Notes: generated by a model not told the origin, from the letters alone. A stretch of DNA of 45,804 nt from Rikenella microfusus (GCA_020719385.1 DYQK01000008.1:1-45804), one strand, 5' to 3'; positions 21,863 to 31,267 are shown, counted from the stretch's first letter. Made by a program: numbers and translations.

Positions 21863-24298
21863 CTAAAATTTTAAACTCAATCTTAGATTTAACATTCGGC
21901 TTGTCAAGTGATTCGGAACTGCGTACATTGTCGGAAGTGAAGCATTTTGATTATTCTCATTCGGCACAACAGAAATCCACAAATACGAAACCGTGTTGGA
22001 AAAACCTAATAAATTAAAAACTTCAAAACTCAAATACGCACTTTTGAGAAAACGAAACGGATTCGAAGCAGATAATTTTGTTTTTTCATCAATAAAAATT
22101 TTCGAAAAACCAATATCGACGCGTTTATACGAAGGCATTCGCAAAGTTGCTTTTCCTCTTTCCGTATTCGGCGGACCGAAGGGCAACTCCGAACCATAAT
22201 ACAAACTCAAATACATTTTATAAGAATCGTTGTTGGGCAAATAATCTTGAAAAAACAACGCAATATTTAAAAGTTGGTCGCTTGGTCGCGGAATATAACC
22301 AAAATCATCGCCGTCAATGTCTTCTTTTGTCTGCAAAAGAGAAATACTTGCCCAAGATTCTGTGCCTTCCACAAATTCGCCGTTCAAACGCAAATCGATG
22401 CCCGTTGCGTAACCCTTCGCAATTTGCCTCGCATAATATCGAATCCGAATGTTGTCAACTTCGTACGGAATCAAATTGTCTAATTTTTTATAATACAATT
22501 CCGCAATAAATTTAAACGGTCTATCCCAAATTTTCATATCATATTCGCTGCCCAAAACAAAATGAATCGACTTTTGAGACTTAATATTTTTATTTATATT
22601 GCCGTCAAAATCTCGCAATTCCCGGTAAAAAGGCGGTTGATAATAAAAACCTGTTAAAAATTTGAGAATAAATCTCTTCGAAACGGGATAAGAAATTGAA
22701 AAACGCGGCGAAAGTAAAAATTCTTTGTTAAAATCCCAATAATGAAAACGAATTCCTGCTGTTATTGAAAAATTTTGAACATCAGAAAAGGAGTAACAAT
22801 CTTGAATATAGCCCGAAAGCCGCTGTGTGGTGAGAGAATTTTTTGCGTTAAAACTACGATTTAACGGAATATTTTTTTCATTATACGGAATAGAATAACC
22901 CGCAGAATCCATTAATTTCCACTCATTTAATTTATCAGAAATTGATTCTTGCTGAAATTTTATTCCCCATTGAATAAAATGATTTTCTGCTGTAAAATCT
23001 GCCTTGTGATTAATGTTTAAAACCGTCGCGGTGAGATAATTTCTCGCATGTTCGAGATAAGAACCATAACCTAAATTCAATAAACTATCGCCAAAACGCT
23101 CAGAACTCATCGTTTGGTCAAGTTCATTTAACAAATACAACCCAAAAATATCGTAAGTCTCAGTCTCTTGCGTTTGAAAAGATGACGCAATTAATTTTAA
23201 TCGCAAATTTTTATTTGGGTGAAAATCGAAAGTCAAAGCACCGAATTGTGTGAAATATTCATCTTTTTCCTGCCCCGCAAAGTCAATATTGAGACTCACT
23301 GCATTTTGCAGCGTTCCAAAAGTTGTCTCGCGACTTTTTGGGATATATTTATACGAATTTTGAGAAATATTTGCCAAAAAAGCAACATCAAATTTCGAAG
23401 AAAATTTATAGGTCAGATAAGTTTGTATATCAAGAAAATTCGGGTTATATTCGCCTGATTCCTCAAGATTTTTCAACAAATATTTGGAACTTTTGTAACG
23501 AATTCCTGCGAGAAAAGTCAATTTTTCCTTAAATCCTGTTCCTTCAACGTGTGCGTTTGTGCCGAGCAAACTTCCTGAAACCGAACCACCGAATTCTATT
23601 GGGCGGCGATATTTGATGTCTAAAACTGATGACATTTTGTCATCATATTTTGATTCGAAACCGCCTGTCGAGAAGGAAATGGCAGAAACTAAATCAGAAT
23701 TTAAAAAACTTAAACCCTCCTGCTGCCCCGAACGAATCAAAAAAGGACGATAAATTTCAATATCATTGACGTAAACCAAATTTTCATCAAAATTCCCACC
23801 TCTGACGCAATATTGAGAACTCAACTCGCTATGCGAGGAAACGCCTGCCGTCAGTTTTATCATCGTTTCGATAGAATTCCCCGAAGCGGAGGGCAACAAC
23901 TGAACCACTTTTGGGTCTAACTTCACAATACTCACCTCGTTACGTTTTTTGTTATCAACAACAGAAATCTCGTTTAAATAAACTTCATCAATTTCTAACG
24001 AGATATTTTGTTCAATAAACAATCTTTTCTCGTCGGCAGAAATCGAAAACTCTTTTGCCACATAACCAATTAACGAAAAAATTAACGTAGAATTTTTTTT
24101 CGAAGAAATTTTCACCAAATATTTACCCGTCTCATCGCCCAAAACGCCTGTTGTTGTGCCTTGCAAAATAACATTTACACTTGGAATTGGTTTACCTTTA
24201 GAATCAGAAATGACACCAAAAATAGTAATTTCGTTTTGCGAAAATACAGGAAAAACGATAACAAAAACTAAAAACAAAAAAATGATTTGTTTTTTCAT
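21863..24298 (-). CDS. TonB-dependent outer-membrane receptor with regulatory-like N-domain
   Basis: 811 residues. A signal peptide (about 1-20, ending FSQ) precedes a carboxypeptidase-regulatory-like beta domain (about 22-108, ITIFGVISDSKGKPIPSVNVILQGT). A plug domain (about 115-240) contains YCVRGGNFDENLVYVNDIEIY, and a 22-strand-type barrel runs to the terminal aromatic-ended strand (LNLRLSLKF). It would import a siderophore, metal complex or oligomer with energy from TonB. No SusD-like partner is adjacent, so it is not a classic SusCD pair. It lies 57 bases downstream of nusB on the same strand, and no separate promoter was obvious. Confidence 0.9.
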   Translation of the reverse strand: MKKQIIFLFLVFVIVFPVFSQNEITIFGVISDSKGKPIPSVNVILQGTTTGVLGDETGKYLVKISSKKNSTLIFSLIGYVAKEFSISADEKRLFIEQNISLEIDEVYLNEISVVDNKKRNEVSIVKLDPKVVQLLPSASGNSIETMIKLTAGVSSHSELSSQYCVRGGNFDENLVYVNDIEIYRPFLIRSGQQEGLSFLNSDLVSAISFSTGGFESKYDDKMSSVLDIKYRRPIEFGGSVSGSLLGTNAHVEGTGFKEKLTFLAGIRYKSSKYLLKNLEESGEYNPNFLDIQTYLTYKFSSKFDVAFLANISQNSYKYIPKSRETTFGTLQNAVSLNIDFAGQEKDEYFTQFGALTFDFHPNKNLRLKLIASSFQTQETETYDIFGLYLLNELDQTMSSERFGDSLLNLGYGSYLEHARNYLTATVLNINHKADFTAENHFIQWGIKFQQESISDKLNEWKLMDSAGYSIPYNEKNIPLNRSFNAKNSLTTQRLSGYIQDCYSFSDVQNFSITAGIRFHYWDFNKEFLLSPRFSISYPVSKRFILKFLTGFYYQPPFYRELRDFDGNINKNIKSQKSIHFVLGSEYDMKIWDRPFKFIAELYYKKLDNLIPYEVDNIRIRYYARQIAKGYATGIDLRLNGEFVEGTESWASISLLQTKEDIDGDDFGYIPRPSDQLLNIALFFQDYLPNNDSYKMYLSLYYGSELPFGPPNTERGKATLRMPSYKRVDIGFSKIFIDEKTKLSASNPFRFLKSAYLSFEVFNLLGFSNTVSYLWISVVPNENNQNASLPTMYAVPNHLTSRMLNLRLSLKF

Positions 24299-24355
24299 AA
24301 AAAATGTTAAAAAAATTTAGTCGATTTTCACCATATTTTCTGAAAATTTAAAAAA

Positions 24356-25303
24356 TTATTTGTCTAAAAGTCCGCGACCTTGTTTTTTAATAATTCCTTG
24401 TTTTTGAAGTTTATTAAAAATTTTGTCTAAAATTCCGTTGATAAACGTACTACTTTTCTCGGTGCTGTACATTTTTGCGAGGTCTAAAAATTCGTTTATC
24501 GTTACTTTTGTCGGAATCGAAGGGAAAGTTACTGCCTCGGCAATTGCCAATTCCATTATTAGTCGGTCAATGAAGGCAACGCGTTCCAAATCCCAATTCT
24601 CGATATTTTCCTCAATTAAATCGTGATATTTCTGTTGATTCACAGAAACCATTCGAAATAATTTTTTTCCAAATTCTCTGTCGTCATCTTGTTTGTAAAG
24701 TTTAGGAAGCATTGCCCTTTGGTCGAAACCAATTTTAAACTCTTTTAACATTTTGACTATCATTGAGATAGCAAAGTCGATGTCGTCATTCCAAAACAAA
24801 TCAGTTTCCTCAAGATGTTGATAAAGTGTCTCGCTGTTGTAAAAAATCTCGAAAAAAACGTATAAAATAAAACTTTTATCCACTTCATAACCCGAAATTT
24901 CCGATGTCATATAATTTTTATACACCTCCGAATCAGAGATTTCGAGAAACATTTGTTTAACCACATCGGGCGAAGTCTTCCAAGAAAATTCTACTTTACT
25001 CAAATAAGTTTTCAACGCAAGATTTTCGGCTAACTGCTTGATTAGTTGATTATTAACAAAACGCAAATTCGGATTCAAGTCTTCTTTTGTTGGAAGTTGC
25101 TTTTGTCTCGCAATCTCAAGACGACTGCTAGAATATTTTGCCGTTTCAATAACTAACTGCAACAAATAACAAAATAACTCGTGAAAACGTTGAAGACTTT
25201 TATCTAAATCCTTCTCTGCTTGAAAAACTGAAGTATTGCTTTGCATTGTGTGAGAAAATAAAATGTGCAACACTTTCATTCTAATAATTCTTCTGCTTAT
25301 CAT
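24356..25303 (-). CDS. nusB: Transcription antitermination factor NusB, Bacteroidetes long form
   Basis: 315 residues from the ATG at 25303 (MISRRIIRMKVLHILFSH). The typical NusB helical domain sits at the C-terminus (about 215-305), with DLERVAFIDRLIMELAIAEA, KVTINEFLDLAKMYSTEKSSTFINGILDKI. The N-terminal 200 residues are the extension usual in Bacteroidetes NusB. It acts with NusE/S10 in rRNA antitermination. A TATTTTTG box on the minus strand (25322-25329) precedes the start and rules out the track start at 25324. Confidence 0.93.
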   Translation of the reverse strand: MISRRIIRMKVLHILFSHTMQSNTSVFQAEKDLDKSLQRFHELFCYLLQLVIETAKYSSSRLEIARQKQLPTKEDLNPNLRFVNNQLIKQLAENLALKTYLSKVEFSWKTSPDVVKQMFLEISDSEVYKNYMTSEISGYEVDKSFILYVFFEIFYNSETLYQHLEETDLFWNDDIDFAISMIVKMLKEFKIGFDQRAMLPKLYKQDDDREFGKKLFRMVSVNQQKYHDLIEENIENWDLERVAFIDRLIMELAIAEAVTFPSIPTKVTINEFLDLAKMYSTEKSSTFINGILDKIFNKLQKQGIIKKQGRGLLDK

Positions 25304-25321
25304 ATAAAAAAATTTTCGCTG

Positions 25322-25329
25322 CAAAAATA
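25322..25329 (-). promoter_or_regulatory. -7 box of nusB
   Basis: The minus strand reads TATTTTTGCAGCG, a full -7 match with the GCAGC start context common in this window. It lies between pstC and nusB. Confidence 0.55.
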
Positions 25330-25357
25330 AGAATTTTTACTCAAAAAATAAAATTTT

Positions 25358-26299
25358 TCAAATATTTTTTTCAAATCGAATAATTGCCGTTCTTGAAATC
25401 AAATTAAAAATCAAAACAATAACGAAAAGCACTAATGCCGAAAACATTAACGCAGAATCGTACTTTGGAATCGACAACATTTCTCCGTAATTGTTTGCGA
25501 TTAACGCAGGAAGCGGATACCCGGGTTGTAAAGTACCGCTCGGAATTTGCGAAACATTCCCAACAACCATCAAAACCGCAATTGTTTCGCCGAAAGCACG
25601 AGCAAGACCAAGTGTTATCGCAGAGATTAGTCCAGGAAACGCTTTGCGAAGTATAACCAACTTTATCGTCTCCCACCGACTTGCACCTAAGGACAAAGAT
25701 GCTTCAGTTAATTCGTCAGGAATACTGCGAAAAACCTCAATCATAATGTTTAAAATGAACGGAATTATCATTATCGCAAGAACTATTGCTCCTGCCATAA
25801 TGCTGTAACCCGAAATTTGTTTTCCAAAAATCGGAGCAATATAATTTGCAATAAACGGAACAACTCCAACAACACCCCAAACGCCGTAAATTATTGAAGG
25901 AATTCCTGCCAAAATATCAATAATAGGACGCATAAAAGTTAAAAGCGTCTTCGGTGCATATTGCGTAAGGTGAATCGCAGATAACAAACAAATTGGTCCC
26001 GCAATGATTAAAGCAAGTAAAGTCACCCAAATCGAACTAATGATAAACGGTAATAACCCAAATTTTTCCTCTGAAGGTTTCCATTCTGTCGAAAATAATA
26101 AATCTAAGAGAGAATGATTTTCCAACAGCGGTTCAGACTTGAGATATAAACCGATTGCCATGATAAACGGCATCAAAAGAACAAACAACAGCCACAAAAG
26201 CATCCATCCGTTCACAATTTTATCTTTTTTGTGGCGGTTAATATTGATGATTTTGAGAGAATAAAGTTTATAATAGATAAAACGAAAAAAACGAATCAT
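25358..26299 (-). CDS. pstC: Phosphate ABC transporter permease, PstC-like
   Basis: 313 residues from the ATG at 26299. There are six predicted membrane helices. The phosphate-permease features are LLFSTEWKPSEEKFGLLPFI in the first external loop, GIPSIIYGVWGV, and the ABC-coupling EAA-type loop DELTEASLSLGASRWETIKLVI. PstC pairs with PstA and the ATPase PstB to import phosphate delivered by PstS. None of these partners is in the window: nusB follows and lspA is divergent. It has its own promoter box at 26322-26329. The gene is therefore isolated from the usual pst operon, unless the partners lie elsewhere. Confidence 0.88.
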   Translation of the reverse strand: MIRFFRFIYYKLYSLKIININRHKKDKIVNGWMLLWLLFVLLMPFIMAIGLYLKSEPLLENHSLLDLLFSTEWKPSEEKFGLLPFIISSIWVTLLALIIAGPICLLSAIHLTQYAPKTLLTFMRPIIDILAGIPSIIYGVWGVVGVVPFIANYIAPIFGKQISGYSIMAGAIVLAIMIIPFILNIMIEVFRSIPDELTEASLSLGASRWETIKLVILRKAFPGLISAITLGLARAFGETIAVLMVVGNVSQIPSGTLQPGYPLPALIANNYGEMLSIPKYDSALMFSALVLFVIVLIFNLISRTAIIRFEKNI

Positions 26300-26321
26300 A
26301 AAAATCCACAAAATTTTGCTG

Positions 26322-26329
26322 CAAAGATA
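26322..26329 (-). promoter_or_regulatory. -7 box of pstC
   Basis: The minus strand reads TATCTTTGCAGC, 23 bases upstream of the ATG at 26299, and supports that start over 26311. Confidence 0.6.
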
Positions 26330-26403
26330 CTATTTTTTATAAGAAAAGACAATTCTTATAAAAGAGAAATCAATTTTTGAGTGAAAAATTCGAAAAAAAA
26401 CAT

Positions 26404-26411
26404 TATTTTTG
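26404..26411 (+). promoter_or_regulatory. -7 box of lspA
   Basis: TATTTTTG, followed by CCGC, 29 bases before the ATG at 26441. The TTTG at 26376-26379 is 24 bases upstream, slightly long for a -33. Confidence 0.5.
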
Positions 26412-26440
26412 CCGCAAAAATTTCACAAAAATATTTTTCA

Positions 26441-27037
26441 ATGGCAAAAAAAGCGTTTTTATTGGCAGGAATTTTATTAATTATTGACCAGATAATAAAA
26501 ATTTGGGTAAAAACCAATATGCAACTTGAGGAACAATTTGCGGTTTTGGGACAATGGTTTTTTATTCGTTTCATAGAAAATTATGGAATGGCGTTTGGAA
26601 TGGAATTCGGCGGAGAAATTGGAAAAATTATTCTTACAAGTTTTCGCTTTGTCGCTATTCTGGCTATTGCGTTTTACATTATTTATTTGGAAAAACACAA
26701 AGCACACAAAGGACTAATCTTTTGTATGGCGATGATTTTTGCAGGTGCGTTGGGCAATCTTGTTGATAGTATGTTTTATGGAATGATTTTTAACGATAGT
26801 TATGGACAAATTGCAACTTTTCTGCCGCAAAACGGCGGTTATTCGAGTTTTATGCACGGCAAAGTTGTTGATATGTTTTATGCACCGATAATTCGCGGAC
26901 ATTTTCCTGCCTGGTTTCCGTTTTGGGCGAATCAAAGTTTCGAATTCTTCCGACCAATATTTAATTTTGCCGATGCGTGTATTACGTCAGGCGTTTTTAC
27001 GGTGATTATTTTTCAGAGAAAATTTTTCAAAAAATAA
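26441..27037 (+). CDS. lspA: Lipoprotein signal peptidase (signal peptidase II)
   Basis: 198 residues from the ATG at 26441. The track start at 26381 lies upstream of the -7 box. There are four membrane helices, and the two catalytic Asp lie in GNLVDSMFYG and FNFADACITSGV, the aspartyl pair of LspA. IIDQIIKIWV is the conserved first-helix motif and FIENYGMAFGM the conserved N-x-G-x-A/S-F loop. The enzyme removes signal peptides from diacylated prolipoproteins in the inner membrane. The insert around 120-150 with GYSSFMHGKVVDM is typical of Bacteroidetes LspA. Confidence 0.95.
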   Translation: MAKKAFLLAGILLIIDQIIKIWVKTNMQLEEQFAVLGQWFFIRFIENYGMAFGMEFGGEIGKIILTSFRFVAILAIAFYIIYLEKHKAHKGLIFCMAMIFAGALGNLVDSMFYGMIFNDSYGQIATFLPQNGGYSSFMHGKVVDMFYAPIIRGHFPAWFPFWANQSFEFFRPIFNFADACITSGVFTVIIFQRKFFKK

Positions 27038-27057
27038 AATTCCCATTCAGAAAAGTG

Positions 27058-27090
27058 TTGCCATCGCTTAAAACGATGGCAATTTTTTTT
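27058..27090 (+). terminator. Terminator after lspA
   Basis: A 9-bp stem, TTGCCATCG (27058-27066) with CGATGGCAA (27074-27082), followed by eight T. Confidence 0.92.
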
Positions 27091-27183
27091 ATTTTCCTAC
27101 AAAAATAAACGGCGACCAGAAAAATTGCAAAAAAAGTTTTCATAAAATGAACTTTTTAAATTAAACTTTGCAAAAATAAGAAA

Positions 27184-29085
27184 TTATTTTACTTTTAAAT
27201 CATTTTTTTCCATTTTTTCGTAAAATTGTTGAATAATTGCTTTTAATTTCGACTCCATTTTTGCAGAAATCATCAAATTTGAGTCAACTAAATTATTTTG
27301 TAACCATTTATCGCGTTTATAATTGAAAAAACCAACAGATTTTTCACCATCAAAAAGTAAAATATTCGGTTTTTCAACAATTTGATACAACCCATTTTGA
27401 AACATTACCGCAAAACGTTGAAGCGAATCTCGAAAAATACTATTTCCAAAAGAAACAATTTTTGTTGAACAATGCAAATAATCAACAACTGAAGGAAAAA
27501 TATCAATTTGCTGCACAAGAAGAGAATCATTTTTACCTTTCAAAGTCGAATCTTGCGGATGAAAAAACAAAATCGGCACAGAATATTTCCCAATTCTATT
27601 TTTAAAATCCTTCGAAAACGCCGGTCCAGGATGGTCGGCAGTTAAAATAAACAAAGTATTTGAAAACCAATCAGTTTTTTTCGCTTCTTGAAAAAATTTT
27701 CGCAACGAAAAATCTGCGTAACGAATCGATTTGTGAATTTCTAAACTTCCTTCGGCAAAAAAATGTTGATATTTCTGCGGAATTTTATAAGGATGATGCG
27801 AGGAAAGAGTCATTATGCAAGAAAAAAACGGCTTTTTCATCATTTTCATTTTTTCAACGGCAAAAGAAAAAAACGAATCATCAAAAATTCCCCAACTTCC
27901 ATCAAAATCTTTGTCATTTTTATATTCGGTGCGACCAAAATAATTGTCAAAACCTGCCACTTTCGAAAAATTATCAAAACCAAGCGAACCGTTTGTTGCT
28001 CCGTGAAAAAATGCCGACGAATAACCAAATTGTTTCAAAATCGAAGGCAAAGAATTTATCGAATTGTCAATATAATATGAAGTAATAAACGGCTCGTCCA
28101 TCAGGGCAGGAATACTCGCACAAACTGACGGAATTGCCTCAATAGATTGCGTGCCATTGGAAAAACCTTCCGTGAACAAAAGTCCCTGAGCGGCAAGCGA
28201 ATCAAAAAACGGCGTAAAACTTTCCCTCGCACCGCAACAACCGATATATTCTCTCGAAAAACTTTCCAAAATTATCACAACAACATTCGTTTTGCGAATA
28301 TTTTCAGAAAATGTAAACTCTATTTCGGGAGAAAAAATTGTGTCAAGAATATTTTTTGCGAAATATTGTCTCGTTTCCAAAGGTTCTTTGTCCAAAGTTT
28401 TCATTATTGAAAATGGCGTGTTCAAAATTAACGGAATATTTTGCGGCGAAGTGTATTTTGCAGCGGTAATAATGCTAATTGGTTTCATTTGTAAACCGCC
28501 GCGAGCGGCGACTAACCACAAAAAACACCCCAAAATGAAAATTAAACTTTCAAAAATGAACGTTTTTTTAGTGTTTTTTAACTTTTCTTTTGAAAAATTA
28601 GGATAAAAATAATATAATAAAAATCCTAAAACCAAACTGATGACTAAGACGAACCAAAAATCCTTGAGAAATTCGGGTAAAAGTCTAACGGCATCTGCTT
28701 GAACTTTGTCATTTCCGCCGAATAATTTTAAAGTATATGCAGTTGAGCGTTTGCCGATGAATTTAAAATATTCTGCGTCAGCAATATTTGAGAATAAAAA
28801 CAACGAATTGATAAAAACGAAAAGAAATTTTAATATTTTTTGATAAATTTTAACATTTCGAAACGAAAAAGGAATTAAATGTAAAAAAATAATTAAAATA
28901 TTAGTCCAAACAATTGTCGAAATATCGAATCGGAGTCCGAAGAAAAAAATTTTTAACAACTCAGAAGCAGAAATATTTTCAAAAGCATTGAAATTTAAAA
29001 GTAAAAAAATTCCTCTTGCGAGAGAATACAAAATTAAAAGTAAAAATAAACGTTTAATTAATGTTAAACTATGTGAAAAAATCAT
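27184..29085 (-). CDS. LtaS-family membrane sulfatase/phosphotransferase
   Basis: 633 residues. Five hydrophobic helices fill the first 200 residues, and a periplasmic alkaline-phosphatase/sulfatase-fold domain follows (about 265-560). NVVVIILESFSREYIG carries the metal-binding Glu, SNGTQSIEAIPS holds the probable Thr nucleophile, and LTADHPGP holds the Asp/His metal ligands. The LTA synthase family transfers phosphoglycerol, but Gram-negative Bacteroidetes lack lipoteichoic acid. A role in modifying a periplasmic glycan or lipid head group is therefore more likely. A -7 box lies at 29108-29115. No glycosyltransferase genes are adjacent. Confidence 0.87.
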   Translation of the reverse strand: MIFSHSLTLIKRLFLLLILYSLARGIFLLLNFNAFENISASELLKIFFFGLRFDISTIVWTNILIIFLHLIPFSFRNVKIYQKILKFLFVFINSLFLFSNIADAEYFKFIGKRSTAYTLKLFGGNDKVQADAVRLLPEFLKDFWFVLVISLVLGFLLYYFYPNFSKEKLKNTKKTFIFESLIFILGCFLWLVAARGGLQMKPISIITAAKYTSPQNIPLILNTPFSIMKTLDKEPLETRQYFAKNILDTIFSPEIEFTFSENIRKTNVVVIILESFSREYIGCCGARESFTPFFDSLAAQGLLFTEGFSNGTQSIEAIPSVCASIPALMDEPFITSYYIDNSINSLPSILKQFGYSSAFFHGATNGSLGFDNFSKVAGFDNYFGRTEYKNDKDFDGSWGIFDDSFFSFAVEKMKMMKKPFFSCIMTLSSHHPYKIPQKYQHFFAEGSLEIHKSIRYADFSLRKFFQEAKKTDWFSNTLFILTADHPGPAFSKDFKNRIGKYSVPILFFHPQDSTLKGKNDSLLVQQIDIFPSVVDYLHCSTKIVSFGNSIFRDSLQRFAVMFQNGLYQIVEKPNILLFDGEKSVGFFNYKRDKWLQNNLVDSNLMISAKMESKLKAIIQQFYEKMEKNDLKVK

Positions 29086-29107
29086 AAAATTTTGTTTAAA
29101 GAATTTA

Positions 29108-29115
29108 CAAAGTTA
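29108..29115 (-). promoter_or_regulatory. -7 box of the LtaS-family gene
   Basis: The minus strand reads TAACTTTG, 22 bases upstream of the ATG at 29085. Confidence 0.55.
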
Positions 29116-29164
29116 AAAAGTTTTTTGAAAAAAAAATTAATTTTGAAAAAATTTTAACAAAAAA

Positions 29165-29197
29165 AAACCCTGACAACACAAAAAATTGTCAGGGTTT
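29165..29197 (-). terminator. Terminator after rpmE2
   Basis: A 12-bp stem, AAACCCTGACAA (29165-29176) with TTGTCAGGGTTT (29186-29197), followed on the minus strand by a T-run. Confidence 0.9.
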
Positions 29198-29206
29198 AAC
29201 GCAAAA

Positions 29207-29494
29207 TTAGTCTTTTTTTTCTTTTTCGACTCGTTCTGCTTGTTTTTTGAGATGTTTTTCGTAACGATTTCGAAATTTATCTACACGGCCAGCCGTATCA
29301 AGTAACTTCATTTTGCCCGTATAATACGGATGCGAGGCACTGGAGATTTCCAATTTTATCAACGGATAAGTCACGCCGTCAATAACGATTGTATCTTTTG
29401 TTCTGACTGCCGATTTTGTCAGAAAACAATGATCATTCGATAAATCTTTGAACGCAACTAAGCGGTAATCTTTGGGATGAATGTCTTTTTTCAT
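29207..29494 (-). CDS. rpmE2: 50S ribosomal protein L31 type B
   Basis: 95 residues from the ATG at 29494 ([17 protein letters not shown]). The family core [19 protein letters not shown] and [13 protein letters not shown] is complete. The zinc-binding CxxC of the type A form is absent, so this is the zinc-free type B. A lysine/glutamate-rich tail (about 78-95) extends slightly beyond the usual length. A consensus promoter on the minus strand (plus 29523-29553) excludes the longer track start. Confidence 0.95.
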   Translation of the reverse strand: MKKDIHPKDYRLVAFKDLSNDHCFLTKSAVRTKDTIVIDGVTYPLIKLEISSASHPYYTGKMKLLDTAGRVDKFRNRYEKHLKKQAERVEKEKKD

Positions 29495-29522
29495 AAATAG
29501 AAATAAAGCAAAAAATTTTTTG

Positions 29523-29553
29523 CAAAAGTAAAACAATTTTTCGAATTTGCAAA
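29523..29553 (-). promoter_or_regulatory. Promoter of rpmE2
   Basis: The minus strand reads TTTG (plus 29550-29553), a 19-base spacer and TACTTTTG (plus 29523-29530), a full consensus match. Confidence 0.7.
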
Positions 29554-29566
29554 AAAAAATTACAAA

Positions 29567-30430
29567 TTAATTTTTATTTTTCAAAATTTCATACGCAACA
29601 GCAATTTTATCAAACATTTGTCTTGCCCGCAAAATTGCTTCTTCGCCCAAATGCTCGTATTTGTCGGGGTGATAAGTTTGTGCCAAGCGATAATAAGAAT
29701 GTTTAATCTCTTCAAAACTCGCACTTTCTGAAACATTTAATATTTCGCAAGCATATAAAATTTGTGAATTTTTGTTAATTTCTGTAAAAGTTTGTGAATT
29801 TTCATTAAAATTTTCTGTTGGTTTAACAAACATTTTGCGGATTTTCTCAAAATTGACTTTCAAAATTCCGAGATGCTTCGAAATGAAACGCAAAAATTCG
29901 TCTTCTTTGTCCGAAAATTGTTTATCTGCCGCAGCAATCCGAAATAATTGATACAAAATTCTTATTTTTTCAGAATGCGGCAAGCGAAAACATTTTTTAC
30001 ATTCCTTCGCAACGTTGAAATTTGTTTTCGAAAATATTTCTAAATTTTTTATTCCCTCATTTTTTAATTTTTCGCCGTATTCTTTTTCCAAAAAATTCGC
30101 AAAACGTTCAATTTTTTCATCTTTATCCGAATCATCAACTTTTATCATTTCAGAAACAAAAATATAAAACGCTTTTCGCACCCAAAAAAATTTTGCAAAA
30201 TTAAGTTTTTTCAAATTTTCTGAGTTTGAAGTGTTTTTTGAAAAAATAGAAGTAAATATTTTCTCAAAAATTTCTGCAAAACTATCTGAAAAATAAAACA
30301 AAATAATAAAAATGAGATAAACTAAGAATAAAATACGAAAAAAAGAACTTGAACTATGAATTGCAAAAATAATAAACAAAGCAACGCCTGCGTAGAAAAA
30401 AAATATTCCTAACTCTGCATCTCGTTTCAT
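29567..30430 (-). CDS. Membrane-anchored TerB/J-domain protein (DjlA-like)
   Basis: 287 residues. Two hydrophobic helices lie at about 8-23 and 32-47. A TerB-like helical domain (about 90-195, with FRIAAADKQFSDKEDEFLRFI) and a C-terminal J-domain (about 225-287, with YYRLAQTYHPDKYEHLG) follow. The HPD tripeptide that stimulates DnaK ATPase is intact. The order membrane anchor, TerB, J-domain matches DjlA-type cochaperones, which recruit DnaK to the inner membrane. The clients are unknown. The gene follows the terminator of the upstream T9SS gene, and no clear promoter was seen. Confidence 0.85.
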   Translation of the reverse strand: MKRDAELGIFFFYAGVALFIIFAIHSSSSFFRILFLVYLIFIILFYFSDSFAEIFEKIFTSIFSKNTSNSENLKKLNFAKFFWVRKAFYIFVSEMIKVDDSDKDEKIERFANFLEKEYGEKLKNEGIKNLEIFSKTNFNVAKECKKCFRLPHSEKIRILYQLFRIAAADKQFSDKEDEFLRFISKHLGILKVNFEKIRKMFVKPTENFNENSQTFTEINKNSQILYACEILNVSESASFEEIKHSYYRLAQTYHPDKYEHLGEEAILRARQMFDKIAVAYEILKNKN

Positions 30431-30450
30431 AAAATTTCATAAAAAATAAA

Positions 30451-30478
30451 AAATTATCACTCAAAAAAGTGATAATTT
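30451..30478 (-). terminator. Terminator of the small T9SS gene
   Basis: An 11-bp stem, AAATTATCACT (30451-30461) with AGTGATAATTT (30468-30478), followed on the minus strand by a T-run. Confidence 0.85.
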
Positions 30479-30487
30479 TTCGAAAAA

Positions 30488-31231
30488 TTAATGTTTAACA
30501 ATTAATTTTTTTGCTTTGATAGTTTTTCCTGCCACCGTTAAAGAGTAAAAATACACTCCTGACGGCAAATCGCTGACGTTGCAATTTATTTCGCGCGAAT
30601 TAGGTGTTAATTGTAATTTTTTCACCAAAATTCCTGCGATGTTAAAAATCTGAATTGTCGCTGCCGAATTTTCAATAATGTATGAGAAAGTAATTTTTGC
30701 ATCTGCGGGATTTGGGAAAACGTTTAAATCTGTGCTTTCTGTTTTTTCGATTCGAGAAGGCGTGAGATAATCAAATTGTACGGTAACCTTTGCAGAATCG
30801 GAGGTTTGGTCGGCATCGAAAAAAGTGTACACAATTGTTGTTGTTCCGCGGTGAAATTTTGGGGAATATTCACCGTAAAAGTTTTTTGTCAATGTTGTTG
30901 CTCCTGCGTCGATGGAAAACGCATTCGGCGAGGTAAAAACGGTTGTTGGATAGCAATTTTCTCCCCAGCAAAATAAATTTTCTGTATTTTGTATCACAGA
31001 AATTTCTCGTTTTTTCACTTTGACATTTTTTGCAGCGGCACTTTTGTTTTTCACTAAAACGTATGCTTTCATAATTCCGTCTGTCGAAGTGTCGGAACAG
31101 CGAATCGTTTTACCCGTGATGTCGTTTTTGTCTTTGTCTAACAAAACGAAACTTTGCGATTTTACCTCAAAACCAAGCAACAAGATTGCAAAAGAGAAAT
31201 AAAAAATCAGATGTGCGAATTTGTGTTTCAT
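30488..31231 (-). CDS. T9SS-secreted small beta protein
   Basis: 247 residues. A signal peptide (about 1-25) precedes a single beta-sandwich domain (about 27-155) that carries a possible disulfide pair (LFCWGENCYP). A type A T9SS sorting domain (about 170-247) follows, with LNVFPNPADAKITFSY, IQIFNIAGILVKKLQL and the final LPSGVYFYSLTVAGKTIKAKKLIVKH. It should be exported across the outer membrane. The passenger domain is unrecognised, with no enzyme motif; binding or structural roles are inference. A TATATTTG -7 box on the minus strand lies at 31268-31275. Confidence 0.85.
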   Translation of the reverse strand: MKHKFAHLIFYFSFAILLLGFEVKSQSFVLLDKDKNDITGKTIRCSDTSTDGIMKAYVLVKNKSAAAKNVKVKKREISVIQNTENLFCWGENCYPTTVFTSPNAFSIDAGATTLTKNFYGEYSPKFHRGTTTIVYTFFDADQTSDSAKVTVQFDYLTPSRIEKTESTDLNVFPNPADAKITFSYIIENSAATIQIFNIAGILVKKLQLTPNSREINCNVSDLPSGVYFYSLTVAGKTIKAKKLIVKH

Positions 31232-31267
31232 TGAGTTTTGTAAAAAAATATTAAAAAAAATTCAGGG

